From the NCBI RefSeq assembly GCF_000718515.1, contig NZ_JNZS01000032.1:1-51756 (forward strand): 51,756 nucleotides of DNA, written 5' to 3'. This DNA comes from Micromonospora parva (GTDB taxonomy: Bacteria > Actinomycetota > Actinomycetes > Mycobacteriales > Micromonosporaceae). Below the pieces are notes generated by a model. That model did no database searches. It was not told the DNA's origin and saw only the letters and a list, made by a program, of their open reading frames with translations. Made by a program: the position numbers and the translations under genes. This document shows, piece by piece, positions 36,494 through 46,489 of this stretch. Each line of letters begins with the position of its first letter. Position 1 is the stretch's first letter.

Positions 36494-38047
36494 TCACTCA
36501 CGACGTTCGTCGACGGTGCGGACCGGGCCGGTGAACCACTTGCGGGCCGAGGCGTACCACCAGACGGCGACGACCAGCAGCACCCCGCCCACGGCCAACG
36601 GCGCGTAGTTCACCGCCGACCAGGTGAACCCGTCGTTGCCGGGCACCCCGGCGGGCACGATCGGCAGCACGAAGTACACGGCGATGATCGCGATCTCGAT
36701 CACCGCGATCCAGCCGAGCAGCTTGTACCTGCGGCCCAGCGTCCACGGCCCGGGGACGAACCGGTCGCCCATCCGCAGCCGCAGCGCGATCGGGATGAGG
36801 AACGACAGGTAGAGCCCGAGCACCGCGACGGAGACCACCGCGTAGAAGGCGATCGGGATGCCGGCGGAGCTCTCGTAGAGCGCCGGCAGGGTCAGCACCA
36901 GACCGGCCAGCGTGGCGCCGATGATGGCGTTGACCGGGGTGCCGTTGCGGTCGACGGTCGACCAGAGCCGCCATCCGGGCACCGCCCGGTCCCGACTGAA
37001 CGCGTATGCCATGCGGCTCATCGAGGTCACGCAGCTCATGCCGCAGAAGAACTGGCCGATGGTGGAGATGATGATGACGATCTTGAAGAAGACCGGGGTC
37101 AACGCGGACTCGAAGATGGCGCCGGAGAAGCCGCCCGCGGCGTTGACCGCCTCGACGTCGGTGGCCGCGAAGAGGAACGCCAGCAGCAGGATCCAGCCAC
37201 CGACCGCCGAGTAGAAGATCGACTGCCAGAGGCCACGGGCTGCGGCCTGCGAGGCGCCCCGGGTCTCCTCGGAGACGTGCGCGCAGGCGTCGAAGCCGGT
37301 GATCGTGTACTGGGTGAGCAGGAAACCCAGCGGCAGCACGTAGAACCAGAACGTCAGCCCGCCGATGTCGCCGTCACCGAAGCCGGAGTTGTTGAACCGC
37401 TCGGTGAACACGAACTGGAAGCTCTGGTGGTTGTCGGGAACGAAGACCAGGATGGCCACCACGACGGCCGCGCCGGCCACGTGCCACCAGACCGAGACGT
37501 TCTGGAGTACGTCGATGATCCGGTGCCCGAAGATGTTGATCAGCCCGTGCAGCACCAGGATGATCACGAAGAGCATGAACGCCTGCCGCAGCGTCCCGGC
37601 CCAGCCGTCGAAGAGCGCCGACAGGGTGAGGTTGAGAAACGTCGCGCAGCCGTAGTCGACCGAGGCGGTGACCGCCACCAGACCGATCAGGTTCAGCCAG
37701 CCGGTGAACCAGCCGTGTACGGGACGACCCATCGTGGCCGCCCACCAGTAGATCCCGCCCGCTGTCGGGTACGCCGACACCAGTTCCGCCATGCAGAAGC
37801 CGATGATCAGGATGAACAGCGAGATCAGCGGCCAGCCCCAGGAGATGGCGACCGGCCCGCCGTTGTTCCACGCCTGACCGAAGGTGGTGAAGCAACCGGC
37901 CAGGATCGAGATGATCGAGAAGGAGATGGCGAAGTTGGAGAAGCCACTCCACTTGCGGCGTAGTTCCTGTTTGTAGCCGAGTTCAGCGAGCCGTCGGGCG
38001 TCGTCGTCCATCGGTTGCTCGGCGGTCGGCACGGGCGTCGTGGCCAC
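36494..38047 (-). CDS. APC family amino acid/polyamine permease
   Basis: A 517-residue transporter with about 12 membrane segments. The N-terminal AELGYKQELRRKWSGFSNFAISFSIISILAGCFTTFGQAWNNGGP is typical of the eukaryotic-like ACT/BAT1 branch of the APC superfamily, whose members carry GABA, choline or polyamines. The signature ITGFDACAHVSEETRGASQAAARGL is clear. The GTG at 38047 has a strong GGGAGGTG site. It is the first gene of a minus-strand run that includes a gamma-glutamyl ligase, aldehyde dehydrogenase and gamma-glutamyl hydrolase, so an amine or GABA-like substrate is likely. Confidence 0.92.
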   Translation of the reverse strand: MATTPVPTAEQPMDDDARRLAELGYKQELRRKWSGFSNFAISFSIISILAGCFTTFGQAWNNGGPVAISWGWPLISLFILIIGFCMAELVSAYPTAGGIYWWAATMGRPVHGWFTGWLNLIGLVAVTASVDYGCATFLNLTLSALFDGWAGTLRQAFMLFVIILVLHGLINIFGHRIIDVLQNVSVWWHVAGAAVVVAILVFVPDNHQSFQFVFTERFNNSGFGDGDIGGLTFWFYVLPLGFLLTQYTITGFDACAHVSEETRGASQAAARGLWQSIFYSAVGGWILLLAFLFAATDVEAVNAAGGFSGAIFESALTPVFFKIVIIISTIGQFFCGMSCVTSMSRMAYAFSRDRAVPGWRLWSTVDRNGTPVNAIIGATLAGLVLTLPALYESSAGIPIAFYAVVSVAVLGLYLSFLIPIALRLRMGDRFVPGPWTLGRRYKLLGWIAVIEIAIIAVYFVLPIVPAGVPGNDGFTWSAVNYAPLAVGGVLLVVAVWWYASARKWFTGPVRTVDERRE

Positions 38048-38250
38048 TGCACACCTCCCTGAGGTGGTTCCGCGTGCGAGTGGGCAAAGTGTCGACCCGG
38101 CCGATCAAGGCGGTCAATACGTAGTCGGTGGGAATCTCACTCCCGGTGGGCTAATTGCGTTGCCGTCCAGCCACCCCGGCCCGCATCCTGGACCAGTGAC
38201 CAGGCCCGATCAGGGCCCCACCCCGGGCGCTCGGACCGCCCGACACCGGT

Positions 38251-38314
38251 GGCGCGGGGCACGCCTCTCTCTCACGCACGGGCACGTCGCCCGTACCCAA
38301 AAGTGCCCCGCGCC
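38251..38314. repeat. Inverted repeat between the permease and DUF456 genes
   Basis: GGCGCGGGGCAC (38251-38262) and its exact complement (38303-38314) flank 40 bases. The spacer edge AAAAGTG before the right arm resembles the AAAGTG at the right arms of palindromes B and E. It lies downstream of the DUF456 gene, behind that gene's short hairpin. Confidence 0.65.
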
Positions 38315-38334
38315 CCCAACCCCCGGGTTGGGGG
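38313..38334 (-). terminator. Hairpin after the DUF456 gene
   Basis: CCCCCAACCC (38313-38322), two bases, then GGGTTGGGGG (38325-38334) form a compact hairpin 5 bases past the stop of the DUF456 gene. The effective loop is about four to six bases, and no U-tract follows. Confidence 0.65.
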
Positions 38335-38339
38335 GCAGG

Positions 38340-38840
38340 TCAGGTCAGGAGGAGGCCGGCCACCCAGAGGGCGGCTATGAGCAGGCCGGCCAGGAACTCC
38401 ACAAGGATCGACAGGCCGGCGGCCTTGAGGGCCTGCACGGTGGACGGCCAGGCGAGCTGGTTGCTGCCCAGCCGCAGCCGCTCCGCCGCCCACACCCCCG
38501 CCACGAAGCCGAGCACCAACCCGACGAACGGCACCACGAAGAACCCGATGATGCCGAGCACCCCGCCGGCGAGCAGCGTGGACGTCGGCACACCGGTGCG
38601 CTTCAAGTTCCGGCCAGGCCACGCGTACTTGATCACGGCGCCGGTCGCGGCGACCAGTGTGGCGGCGGCGAACACCGCCCAGCCACCCAGCCCGGCACCG
38701 CCGAACACGGCCCAGACCAGCACGCCACCCCAGCACAGCGGCAGCGCCGGCAGACCGGGCACCACCACGCCGGCCAACCCGGCCAGGATGGCCAGCCCGG
38801 CCACCACGGTCACCACCGTCTGCGAGTCCGTCAGGTCCAC
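38340..38840 (-). CDS. DUF456 family membrane protein
   Basis: A 166-residue membrane protein with about five hydrophobic segments. It begins VDLTDSQTVVTVVAGLAILAGLAGVVVPGLPALPLCWGG, and the VVPGLPG-like motif plus the Gly-rich GGVLGIIGFFVVPFVGLVLGFVAGVWAAE segment are the DUF456 signature. Function is unknown. The GTG at 38840 has GGAGGGTG upstream; the 36 residues that could precede it overlap the next gene and lack character. Near residue 81 is a basic cytoplasmic loop (KYAWPGRNLKRTG). Confidence 0.88.
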   Translation of the reverse strand: MDLTDSQTVVTVVAGLAILAGLAGVVVPGLPALPLCWGGVLVWAVFGGAGLGGWAVFAAATLVAATGAVIKYAWPGRNLKRTGVPTSTLLAGGVLGIIGFFVVPFVGLVLGFVAGVWAAERLRLGSNQLAWPSTVQALKAAGLSILVEFLAGLLIAALWVAGLLLT

Positions 38841-38886
38841 GCCGCCACCCTCCGTCGCCGCCGACCAGACCGCAACGGTCCCCCGC

Positions 38887-41079
38887 TCACGGCAGTGCTC
38901 CCTCGCCACGCAGCCGGGCGGTGATCGCGTCAGCCGGGGCCGGGGCACCGAAGAAGCGGCCCTGCCCGGTGTCGCAGCGCAGCGCCCGCAGCCGTTCCGC
39001 CTGCACGCCGGTCTCCACCGCCTCGGCCGTGACCCACAGCTCCAGGGCGTGCGCCAACCGGACCAACGCGTCGACGATCCGTTCGTCGCGGTGGTCGGCG
39101 GCCTCGTCGGTCCCGTCCGCGCGGATGCCCTCGACGAACGGGCCGGCGAGCTTCAGGCAGTGGATCGGCAACCGGCGCAGGTACGCCAGGTTGGAGTAAC
39201 CGGTGCCGAAGTCGTCCACTGCCAGCCGGACACCGAGCGCGGCGAGCCGGTGCAGGCTGCGCAGCGGCTCTCCGGCGCTGCCCATCACGGCGCTCTCGGT
39301 CAACTCCAGCTGGAGCAGCTCGGCGGGCAGCCCACTGGTCCGCAACGCGTCGGCCACAGTGTCCACGATGGCGGGTTCGTCGGCCTGCCGCGCGGCGAGG
39401 TTGACGCTGACCACCAGCCGGGCGTCCGGGAACTCCCGCCACCACCGCTCGGCGTCCGCGCAGGCCCGCCGCAGCACCCACTCGCCGAGCCGGACGATCA
39501 GGCCGGTCTCCTCGGCCAGCCCGATGAACCGGTCCGGCCCGATCAGGCCCAGCTCCGGGTGCTCCCAACGGACCAGCGCCTCCACCGCGAGCATGCTGCC
39601 CTCCAGCAGCGACACGATCGGCTGGTAGTGCAACACGAACTCGCCCCGGTCGAGTGCGGCGGGCAACCCGGCGACCAGCGCCGACCGGGCGATGTCCCGG
39701 GCGCCGCGCTCGGGGTCGTAGACCGCCCACCGGCCCCGGCCCGCCGCCTTGGCCCAGTAGAGCGTGGTGTCCGCGGCCTTCATCAGCTCCGACGCGGTGG
39801 TTTCCGAGGCGGGGCACTGCACGATGCCCACACTGGCCGAGACGGCCAACTGGTGCTCACCGACGTGGACCGGGGCCGCGACGGCGGCCAGCGCGGCCTC
39901 GGCGACGGCGACCGGGTCGTCGGCGTCGTCGCCGCCCGCGACGAGGATCACGAACTCGTCGCCCCCCATCCGGGCAACCAGGTGACCGTGGTCGGCCACG
40001 CACGCGGCCAGCCTGCGACCGATCATCACCAGCAGCCGGTCACCGAGGTCGTGACCGAGGCTGTCGTTGATCGCCTTGAAGCCGTCCAGGTCGAGGAAGC
40101 ACACCCCGACCCGCTGCCCGACACCCGCGGTGTCCAGCACCCGTCCCAACGTCTCGAAGAACAACGTCCGGTTGGGCAGCCCGGTCAGCGGGTCGTGCAG
40201 CGCCTGGAAACGCAGGCGCTGCTGGAGTTGGTACCGCTCGGTGATGTCCTCCATCATCGCGACGGTGAATCGTGGCCGTCCCTCGTGTCGGATCAGTGAG
40301 ACGGCCAGATCCGTCCAGACCACGCTGCCGTCCTTGCGGTAGTAGCGCTTCTCCACCCGGACCGCGTCGTGCTTGCCCTCGATCAGTTCCTGGTAGAGCT
40401 CCCACATCCCGGCGGCGTCGTCGGCGTGGAACAGCCCCGCCACGTTGATCTCGCGCAACTCCTCGATCGAGTAGCCGAGCATGTCGGCGAACGCCTGGTT
40501 GACGTCGATGATCCGGCCGTCCACGCCGGCGATGCCGATCCCGATCGCGGCTCCGGTGAACACCGCCCGGAACCGCGCCTCACTGGCGCGCAGCGCCTGC
40601 TCCACCTCGTCACGCGCCTGCCACGCCGACCGGGCGATGCGCTCCTGCTGGCTGAAGGTGCGGTCGCGCAGCGCGCGGGCGAACCCGGCGGCCAGGCCGC
40701 CCTGCATCGCGGCGATCCGGTCGGCGAGGTCGGCCGGCCGGTCACCGTCGCTGAGAACCCGCCGCCCGAAGGTCGCGCCGAGCGCGTGCAGCGTCCACTC
40801 CAGCGCCTGCGGCTCGGTGAGGTGCGCCTCCACCAGGGCCCGCCCGACCTCCTCGGCGGGGCCGACGCTGAACGGCTCCGCCCGTATCGCCTGGGCCAGC
40901 CGGACCGTGTGCGCCAGCAGCAGCCGCTCGGTCTCGGCCAGGCTCAGTGGCACGAAACCGAGACGGCGCACCGCGCGGGCCCAGTCGGCGGCGTACCCCA
41001 CGGCATCGGCCCAGCCGGCAACGACCCCGGCGGGGTCCCGGCCGGCGTCGACCCCGGCGGGGTCCGGGACGGCGGCCAC
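38887..41079 (-). CDS. PAS-GGDEF-EAL cyclic-di-GMP signalling protein
   Basis: A 730-residue soluble protein with an N-terminal helical region (about 1-160), PAS (165-285), GGDEF (295-455) and EAL (470-720). The cyclase motif RMGGDEF is intact. The phosphodiesterase site has EALVRW, SVNLAARQ, LELTES, VDDFGTGYSNL, LKLAGPFV and the closing QGRFFGAP, where the usual QGY is QGR. Both activities therefore look possible. It resembles the bifunctional Streptomyces RmdA/RmdB-type proteins that affect development, but lacks membrane helices. The GTG at 41079 is 4 bases behind the methyltransferase stop, so translation is probably coupled. Confidence 0.93.
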   Translation of the reverse strand: MAAVPDPAGVDAGRDPAGVVAGWADAVGYAADWARAVRRLGFVPLSLAETERLLLAHTVRLAQAIRAEPFSVGPAEEVGRALVEAHLTEPQALEWTLHALGATFGRRVLSDGDRPADLADRIAAMQGGLAAGFARALRDRTFSQQERIARSAWQARDEVEQALRASEARFRAVFTGAAIGIGIAGVDGRIIDVNQAFADMLGYSIEELREINVAGLFHADDAAGMWELYQELIEGKHDAVRVEKRYYRKDGSVVWTDLAVSLIRHEGRPRFTVAMMEDITERYQLQQRLRFQALHDPLTGLPNRTLFFETLGRVLDTAGVGQRVGVCFLDLDGFKAINDSLGHDLGDRLLVMIGRRLAACVADHGHLVARMGGDEFVILVAGGDDADDPVAVAEAALAAVAAPVHVGEHQLAVSASVGIVQCPASETTASELMKAADTTLYWAKAAGRGRWAVYDPERGARDIARSALVAGLPAALDRGEFVLHYQPIVSLLEGSMLAVEALVRWEHPELGLIGPDRFIGLAEETGLIVRLGEWVLRRACADAERWWREFPDARLVVSVNLAARQADEPAIVDTVADALRTSGLPAELLQLELTESAVMGSAGEPLRSLHRLAALGVRLAVDDFGTGYSNLAYLRRLPIHCLKLAGPFVEGIRADGTDEAADHRDERIVDALVRLAHALELWVTAEAVETGVQAERLRALRCDTGQGRFFGAPAPADAITARLRGEGALP

Positions 41080-41083
41080 GGGG

Positions 41084-41896
41084 TCAGCCGGCGGGCTGGT
41101 CGTACCGGGCGACGCCTCCGAAGGCGCCGAACCGCTCCGGGTGCTCGTCCACGTCGGACGGTGAGTCGGGACGCCAGAGCGGCATGTGCACGACACCCGG
41201 TTCCAGGACGGTCCAGTCGCCGAAGAAACCGGTGACCTGTGCGCGGGAGCGCAGGGTGATCTCGGTGGCGGTACGGGCGGAGAGCCGCTGGGCGTCCAGC
41301 ATCTCCTGCGGCTGGTCCTCGAATGTGGAGTGCGAGATGACCAGGAAGCTGCCCGGCGCGGCGGCCTCCCGCAGGGTGGCCAGGATCGCCTCGGGACGGT
41401 CGGCGTCCGGGATGAAGTGCACCACCCCGGCCAGCAGGATGCCCACCGGTCGACTGAAGTCGATCAGCCCGAGCTGTCGGGTCTCGGCGAGGATCCGCTC
41501 CGGCTCCCGCAGGTCGGCGTGGATCACCCCGGTCAGCTCGTTGCCGGCGAGCAGCTCCCGGCTGTGCGCGACGGCCACCGGGTCGATGTCGACGTACACC
41601 ACGCGGGCCTTGGGGTTCACTCCCTGCGCCACCTCGTGCACGTTGCCCACGGTGGGGATCCCGGAGCCGATGTCGAGAAACTGGTCGATGCCGGCGTCGA
41701 GCAGCACCCGGACGGCCCGGCGGAGGAACTCCCGACCGGACCGCATGGTGGCGGCGAGATTCGGGGTCATGCTGGCGATCTGTTCGGCCAGCTGCCGGTC
41801 GATCTCGAAGTTGTGCGCCCCACCCAGAAAGTAGTCATACACCCGGGCCGCGCTCGGCCTGGTCAGATCGATCTCGGTCGGCAGTCCGTCCGGCAT
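41084..41896 (-). CDS. DUF574 (PF04672) SAM-dependent methyltransferase
   Basis: A 270-residue protein of a family expanded in actinomycetes. It starts MPDGLPTEIDLTRPSAARVYDYFLGGAHNFEIDR, the family entry motif. The SAM-binding part is FLDIGSGIPTVGNVHEVAQ (motif I), then VVYVDIDPVAVAH, and the LLAGVVHFIPD region and C-terminal FGGVARY are also conserved. The ATG at 41896 has GGGGAG at good spacing; longer frames overlap the thiolase gene. Relatives are suspected O-methyltransferases with unknown substrate. It is immediately followed by a cyclic-di-GMP gene, so it may form a two-gene unit. Confidence 0.9.
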   Translation of the reverse strand: MPDGLPTEIDLTRPSAARVYDYFLGGAHNFEIDRQLAEQIASMTPNLAATMRSGREFLRRAVRVLLDAGIDQFLDIGSGIPTVGNVHEVAQGVNPKARVVYVDIDPVAVAHSRELLAGNELTGVIHADLREPERILAETRQLGLIDFSRPVGILLAGVVHFIPDADRPEAILATLREAAAPGSFLVISHSTFEDQPQEMLDAQRLSARTATEITLRSRAQVTGFFGDWTVLEPGVVHMPLWRPDSPSDVDEHPERFGAFGGVARYDQPAG

Positions 41897-42006
41897 CAGT
41901 GTGCTCCCCAGTTCATCGCCGCGGCGCGGGACGGCACCGGCGGACGGGCGTGCCACGGGCACGCGCGAGCGCCGGCCGACCCGCGGGTCGTGTGGTGTGG
42001 ACCACT

Positions 42007-43212
<1,206 letters not shown>

Positions 43213-43306
43213 CGCGAGTCCTTAGGGGGTGCAGACGGCGGGGGTGGGGCACGCCCACCGGGTCGCGAGGGCTGCCGGCCGCCAGGATATCCGCGCCGGC
43301 AGCGGA

Positions 43307-43312
43307 TAGGTT
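43307..43312 (+). promoter_or_regulatory. Possible -10 box of a leaderless transcript
   Basis: TAGGTT at 43307-43312 fits TANNNT and ends six bases before the ATG at 43319, so a start at the A of the ATG is predicted. No ribosome site is present, consistent with leaderless translation. No recognisable -35 box was found. Confidence 0.45.
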
Positions 43313-43318
43313 GACGGC

Positions 43319-44284
43319 ATGGCCCGGGCCCAGTTCAGCGCAGAGACCAGCGGCGGTGGCGCGTTCGTCCGCCAGCCGAACCGGTTCACCGGTCGGGTCA
43401 CCGCCGACTCGACAGCCCCACCCGGCGGCGGCCCGGACGAGGAGGACCGTTGGCCACTGGAGGCCGGCCGTTACCGGCTGATCTGGTGCCGCGCCTGCCC
43501 CTGGGCACACCGGGCGAGGATCGTGCGCGGCCTGCTCGGGCTGGACGACGCGATCTCGCTGGGCACCGTCGACCCGATCCGGGACGAGCGGGGCTGGGCG
43601 TTCGCCCTCGACCCGGACGGCTTCGACCCGGTCCTCGGGGTGAGCTTCCTCTCCGAGGCGTACCTGGCCACCGACCCCGACTACACCGGCCGGGTGACGG
43701 TGCCGGCCCTGGTGGACACCCTGACCGGTCGGGTGGTCACCAACGACTACCCGCAGCTCACCCTCGACTTCTCCACCGAGTGGCGGCGGCTGCACCGGCC
43801 CGACGCACCGGATCTGTACCCGGTCGACCTGCGCCCCGAGATGGACGCGCTGATGGCCGAGATCCACGCCGACGTCAACAACGGCGTCTACCGGTGCGGG
43901 TTCGCCACCTCGCAGGAGGCGTACGACGAGGCGTTCCGGGCGCTCTTCGCCCGGCTGGATGCGCTCTCCGAGCGGCTGGCCGGGCAGCGTTACCTGATGG
44001 GCGACGCGATCACCGAGGCGGACGTGCGGCTGTTCACCACGCTGGTCCGCTTCGACGCGGCGTACCACGGGCACTTCAAGTGCAACCGCGACAAGCTGAC
44101 CGAGATGCCGGTGCTCTGGGCGTACGCCCGGGACCTGTTCCAGACGCCGGGCTTCGGCGAGACGGTGGACTTCGACCACATCAAGCGGCACTACTACGGC
44201 ACGCACCGGGAGATCAATCCCAGCGGCATCGTGCCACTCGGGCCGGACGAGTCGGGCTGGCGCACGCCGCACGGGCGTGGCTGA
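43319..44284 (+). CDS. Glutathionyl-hydroquinone reductase-like (Xi-class GST, YqjG/EcmB-type)
   Basis: A 321-residue Xi-class glutathione transferase homologue. The N-terminal half contains the active-site Cys in WCRACPWAHRARI and the conserved PVLVDTLTGRVVTNDYPQL-type segment, here VPALVDTLTGRVVTNDY. The C-terminal helical half ends with VDFDHIKRHYYGTHREINPSGIVPLGP, the family signature. Such enzymes remove glutathione from hydroquinones. Actinomycetes make mycothiol instead, so a mycothiol-linked reaction is likely. The gene overlaps the DUF998 gene by 8 bases, and its start appears leaderless. Confidence 0.93.
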   Translation: MARAQFSAETSGGGAFVRQPNRFTGRVTADSTAPPGGGPDEEDRWPLEAGRYRLIWCRACPWAHRARIVRGLLGLDDAISLGTVDPIRDERGWAFALDPDGFDPVLGVSFLSEAYLATDPDYTGRVTVPALVDTLTGRVVTNDYPQLTLDFSTEWRRLHRPDAPDLYPVDLRPEMDALMAEIHADVNNGVYRCGFATSQEAYDEAFRALFARLDALSERLAGQRYLMGDAITEADVRLFTTLVRFDAAYHGHFKCNRDKLTEMPVLWAYARDLFQTPGFGETVDFDHIKRHYYGTHREINPSGIVPLGPDESGWRTPHGRG

Positions 44285-44960
44285 GCCGGGTCGGTCCGCC
44301 GCCCCGAGCGCGCCCACGACGGGCGGGGACATCGCCCGCCGGGCCGCCGGGTCCGCCGCGGCCGGCTGCACCCTGGCCGGCGCGGTGGCGGTGACGCTCG
44401 CCGTGGTCGCCGGTCCCGGTCCAGGGCTCACGGGGTACGTCAGCGAGGCGGGCATCGCCGGCAGCGCCCACGCCGCTACGTACCGGATCGGGATCCTGGC
44501 CCTCGCCGCCGCGTTGCTGCTGATCGGCGCGGCGCTGCCCCCGGGGGTGTGGGCGGCGGCTCCGGCGCTGCTCGCCACCGGGGCCGTGTTCACCGCCGTG
44601 TCCGGGGCGGTGACCTGCTCCGACGGATGCCCGCTGCCACCGTTCGAGCGGGCGACGACGGCGGACCTGGTGCACGGCGGCGCGAGCATCGCGGCGACCG
44701 CGGCGGTGGTCTTCGCCATGATCACGCTTGCCGTCTCCGGGTCGGTCGGCAGCATGGTGCGCCGACTGGCGGGCGGGGCCGCCGTGCTGGCCCTGCCGCT
44801 CTGCGCCACTGTGGGGTTGGCGATGCTCGTCATCGGCCGGGGCACACTGGTGGGGGTGCTGGAACGACTGATCCTCGCCCTCGCGGTGCTGTGGGGCCTG
44901 TGCACCGCCACCGCACTGGCCCTCTGTAAGGAGCCTCACCCCGACCGATCCTTCCAATAA
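44277..44960 (+). CDS. DUF998 family membrane protein
   Basis: A 227-residue membrane protein with about six helices. The family patterns GYVSEAG, AATYRIGILALAAALLLIGAAL, FTAVSGAVTCSDGCPLPPFE and LVHGGASIAATAAVVFAMI are all present. Two Cys in the CSDGC motif face outside and may form a disulfide. Function is unknown. It starts with GTG at 44277 inside the end of the hydroquinone reductase gene, so they are co-transcribed. Confidence 0.88.
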   Translation: MAEPGRSAAPSAPTTGGDIARRAAGSAAAGCTLAGAVAVTLAVVAGPGPGLTGYVSEAGIAGSAHAATYRIGILALAAALLLIGAALPPGVWAAAPALLATGAVFTAVSGAVTCSDGCPLPPFERATTADLVHGGASIAATAAVVFAMITLAVSGSVGSMVRRLAGGAAVLALPLCATVGLAMLVIGRGTLVGVLERLILALAVLWGLCTATALALCKEPHPDRSFQ

Positions 44961-45114
44961 GCGGGAATCGGCGTAACGTCGGCGAGCGATGACCAATGTC
45001 TGGGGCCTCACTGTCCGCCTGTATGTCGATCTCCGACTGCAGGCCAGTGGCATCTGTCCGGGCTAGCCGTTTCCACGCCTGCCCCGATCGGACCGGACAA
45101 TTGGATAGATCTTC

Positions 45115-46419
45115 ATGCCCTTCAGCCTGCGCAAAATTCCCTTCTCCGTGCAGATCCTGCTCGGCCTCGTGCTCGGCGTGGCGCTGGGCTTCCTGGCCCG
45201 CACCAACGACCTGAGCTGGCTGACCAGCACCCTGCACACCGTCGGCAGCCTCTTCATCCAGCTGCTCAAGCTGGCCGTGCCGCCGCTGGTCTTCACCGCC
45301 ATCGTGGTCAGCGTGGTCAGCCTGCGTGGCGTCGCCAACGCCGCCCGGCTCGCTCTCAAGACCCTGATGTGGTTCGGCATCACCGCGCTGATCGCGGTGA
45401 GCATCGGCATCGGCCTCGGCCTGCTCACCAACCCCGGCAAGGGGGTGACCCTCGACCTGGGTGGCGCCACGGCGCCGAAGAAGACCGGTTCGTGGACCGA
45501 CTTCCTCACCGGCATCGTGCCCACCAACCCGGTCGGCGCGTTCGTCGAGGGCAACGTCCTGCAGATCGTCTTCCTGGCCGTCGTCATCGGTGCCGCGGCC
45601 CTGCTGGTCGGCGAGGCCGCCGAACCGTTCGTGGCGCTGAACCGCTCCCTGCTGGAGATCGTCCAGAAGGCGCTCTGGTGGGTCATCCGGCTCGCCCCGA
45701 TCGGCACCCTCGGGCTGATCGGCAACGCCGTCGCCTCGTACGGCTGGGACCTGCTGGCGCCCCTCGCGAAGTTCACCACCGCCGTCTACGTCGGCTGCGC
45801 CATCGTGCTGTTCGTGGTCTACCCGCTGGTCCTGATCCTTGCCGGCCGGCTCAACCCGCTGCGCTTCTTCGCCGGTGCCTGGCCGGCGATCGAGCTGGCC
45901 TTCGTGTCCCGCTCCTCGGTCGGCACCATGCCGGTCACCCAGCGCTCCGTCGAGCGGCTCGGTGTGCCCCGCGAGTACGCCTCGTTCGCGGTGCCCTTCG
46001 GCGCCACCACGAAGATGGACGGCTGCGCCGCCATCTACCCGGCCCTCGCCGCGATCTTCGTGGCCCAGGTGTTCGGCGTGCAGCTCGGCATCGGCGACTA
46101 CCTGCTGATCGCCTTCGTCTCGGTGGTCGGCTCGGCGGCCACCGCCGGTCTGACCGGCGCGATCGTGATGCTCACCCTCACCCTCAGCACGCTGGGCCTG
46201 CCGCTGGCCGGCGCCGGCCTGCTGCTGGCCATCGACCCGATCCTGGACATGATCCGCACCGCCACCAACGTCGCGGGGCAGGCACTGGTGCCGACGGTGG
46301 TCGCCGCCCGCGAGGGCACCCTCGACCGCACCGCGTACGAGTCCGCCGGCCGGCGTGACCTGACCGAGCCGGAGCCGGCAGCCGACACCCGACCCGAGCT
46401 CAGCCCCGTTCCTGCCTGA
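45115..46419 (+). CDS. Dicarboxylate/amino acid:cation symporter (DAACS family)
   Basis: A 434-residue transporter related to GltP/DctA, which import glutamate, aspartate or C4-dicarboxylates with H+ or Na+. It has eight membrane segments and two re-entrant loops. Key motifs are SRSSVGTMPVT (hairpin 1, in the place of SSSAATLP), GATTKMDGCAAIYP (helix 7, where MDGTA is usual; here Cys replaces Thr) and DMIRTATNVAGQA (helix 8, with the substrate-contacting Asp and Arg, and Gln where Asp is more usual). These changes mean substrate and cation cannot be assigned. The ATG at 45115 has only a weak ribosome site. A strong hairpin follows the gene. Confidence 0.9.
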   Translation: MPFSLRKIPFSVQILLGLVLGVALGFLARTNDLSWLTSTLHTVGSLFIQLLKLAVPPLVFTAIVVSVVSLRGVANAARLALKTLMWFGITALIAVSIGIGLGLLTNPGKGVTLDLGGATAPKKTGSWTDFLTGIVPTNPVGAFVEGNVLQIVFLAVVIGAAALLVGEAAEPFVALNRSLLEIVQKALWWVIRLAPIGTLGLIGNAVASYGWDLLAPLAKFTTAVYVGCAIVLFVVYPLVLILAGRLNPLRFFAGAWPAIELAFVSRSSVGTMPVTQRSVERLGVPREYASFAVPFGATTKMDGCAAIYPALAAIFVAQVFGVQLGIGDYLLIAFVSVVGSAATAGLTGAIVMLTLTLSTLGLPLAGAGLLLAIDPILDMIRTATNVAGQALVPTVVAAREGTLDRTAYESAGRRDLTEPEPAADTRPELSPVPA

Positions 46420-46432
46420 TCGGTTCGCCCAG

Positions 46433-46471
46433 ACGACGACGGGCCCCTCTCCCCGGGGGGCCCGTCGTCGT
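46433..46471 (+). terminator. 15-bp hairpin after the DAACS gene
   Basis: ACGACGACGGGCCCC (46433-46447) and its exact complement (46457-46471) form a stem with a 9-base loop, 13 bases after the symporter stop and 18 before the next start. It is a strong intrinsic terminator candidate, without a clear U-tract. Confidence 0.85.
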
Positions 46472-46489
46472 GTCGGAGAGGATGACCCC

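Noticed and set aside
44961..45114. Riboswitch or small RNA ahead of the DAACS gene
   Set aside because: Only weak, short complementarities are visible and none fits a known class.
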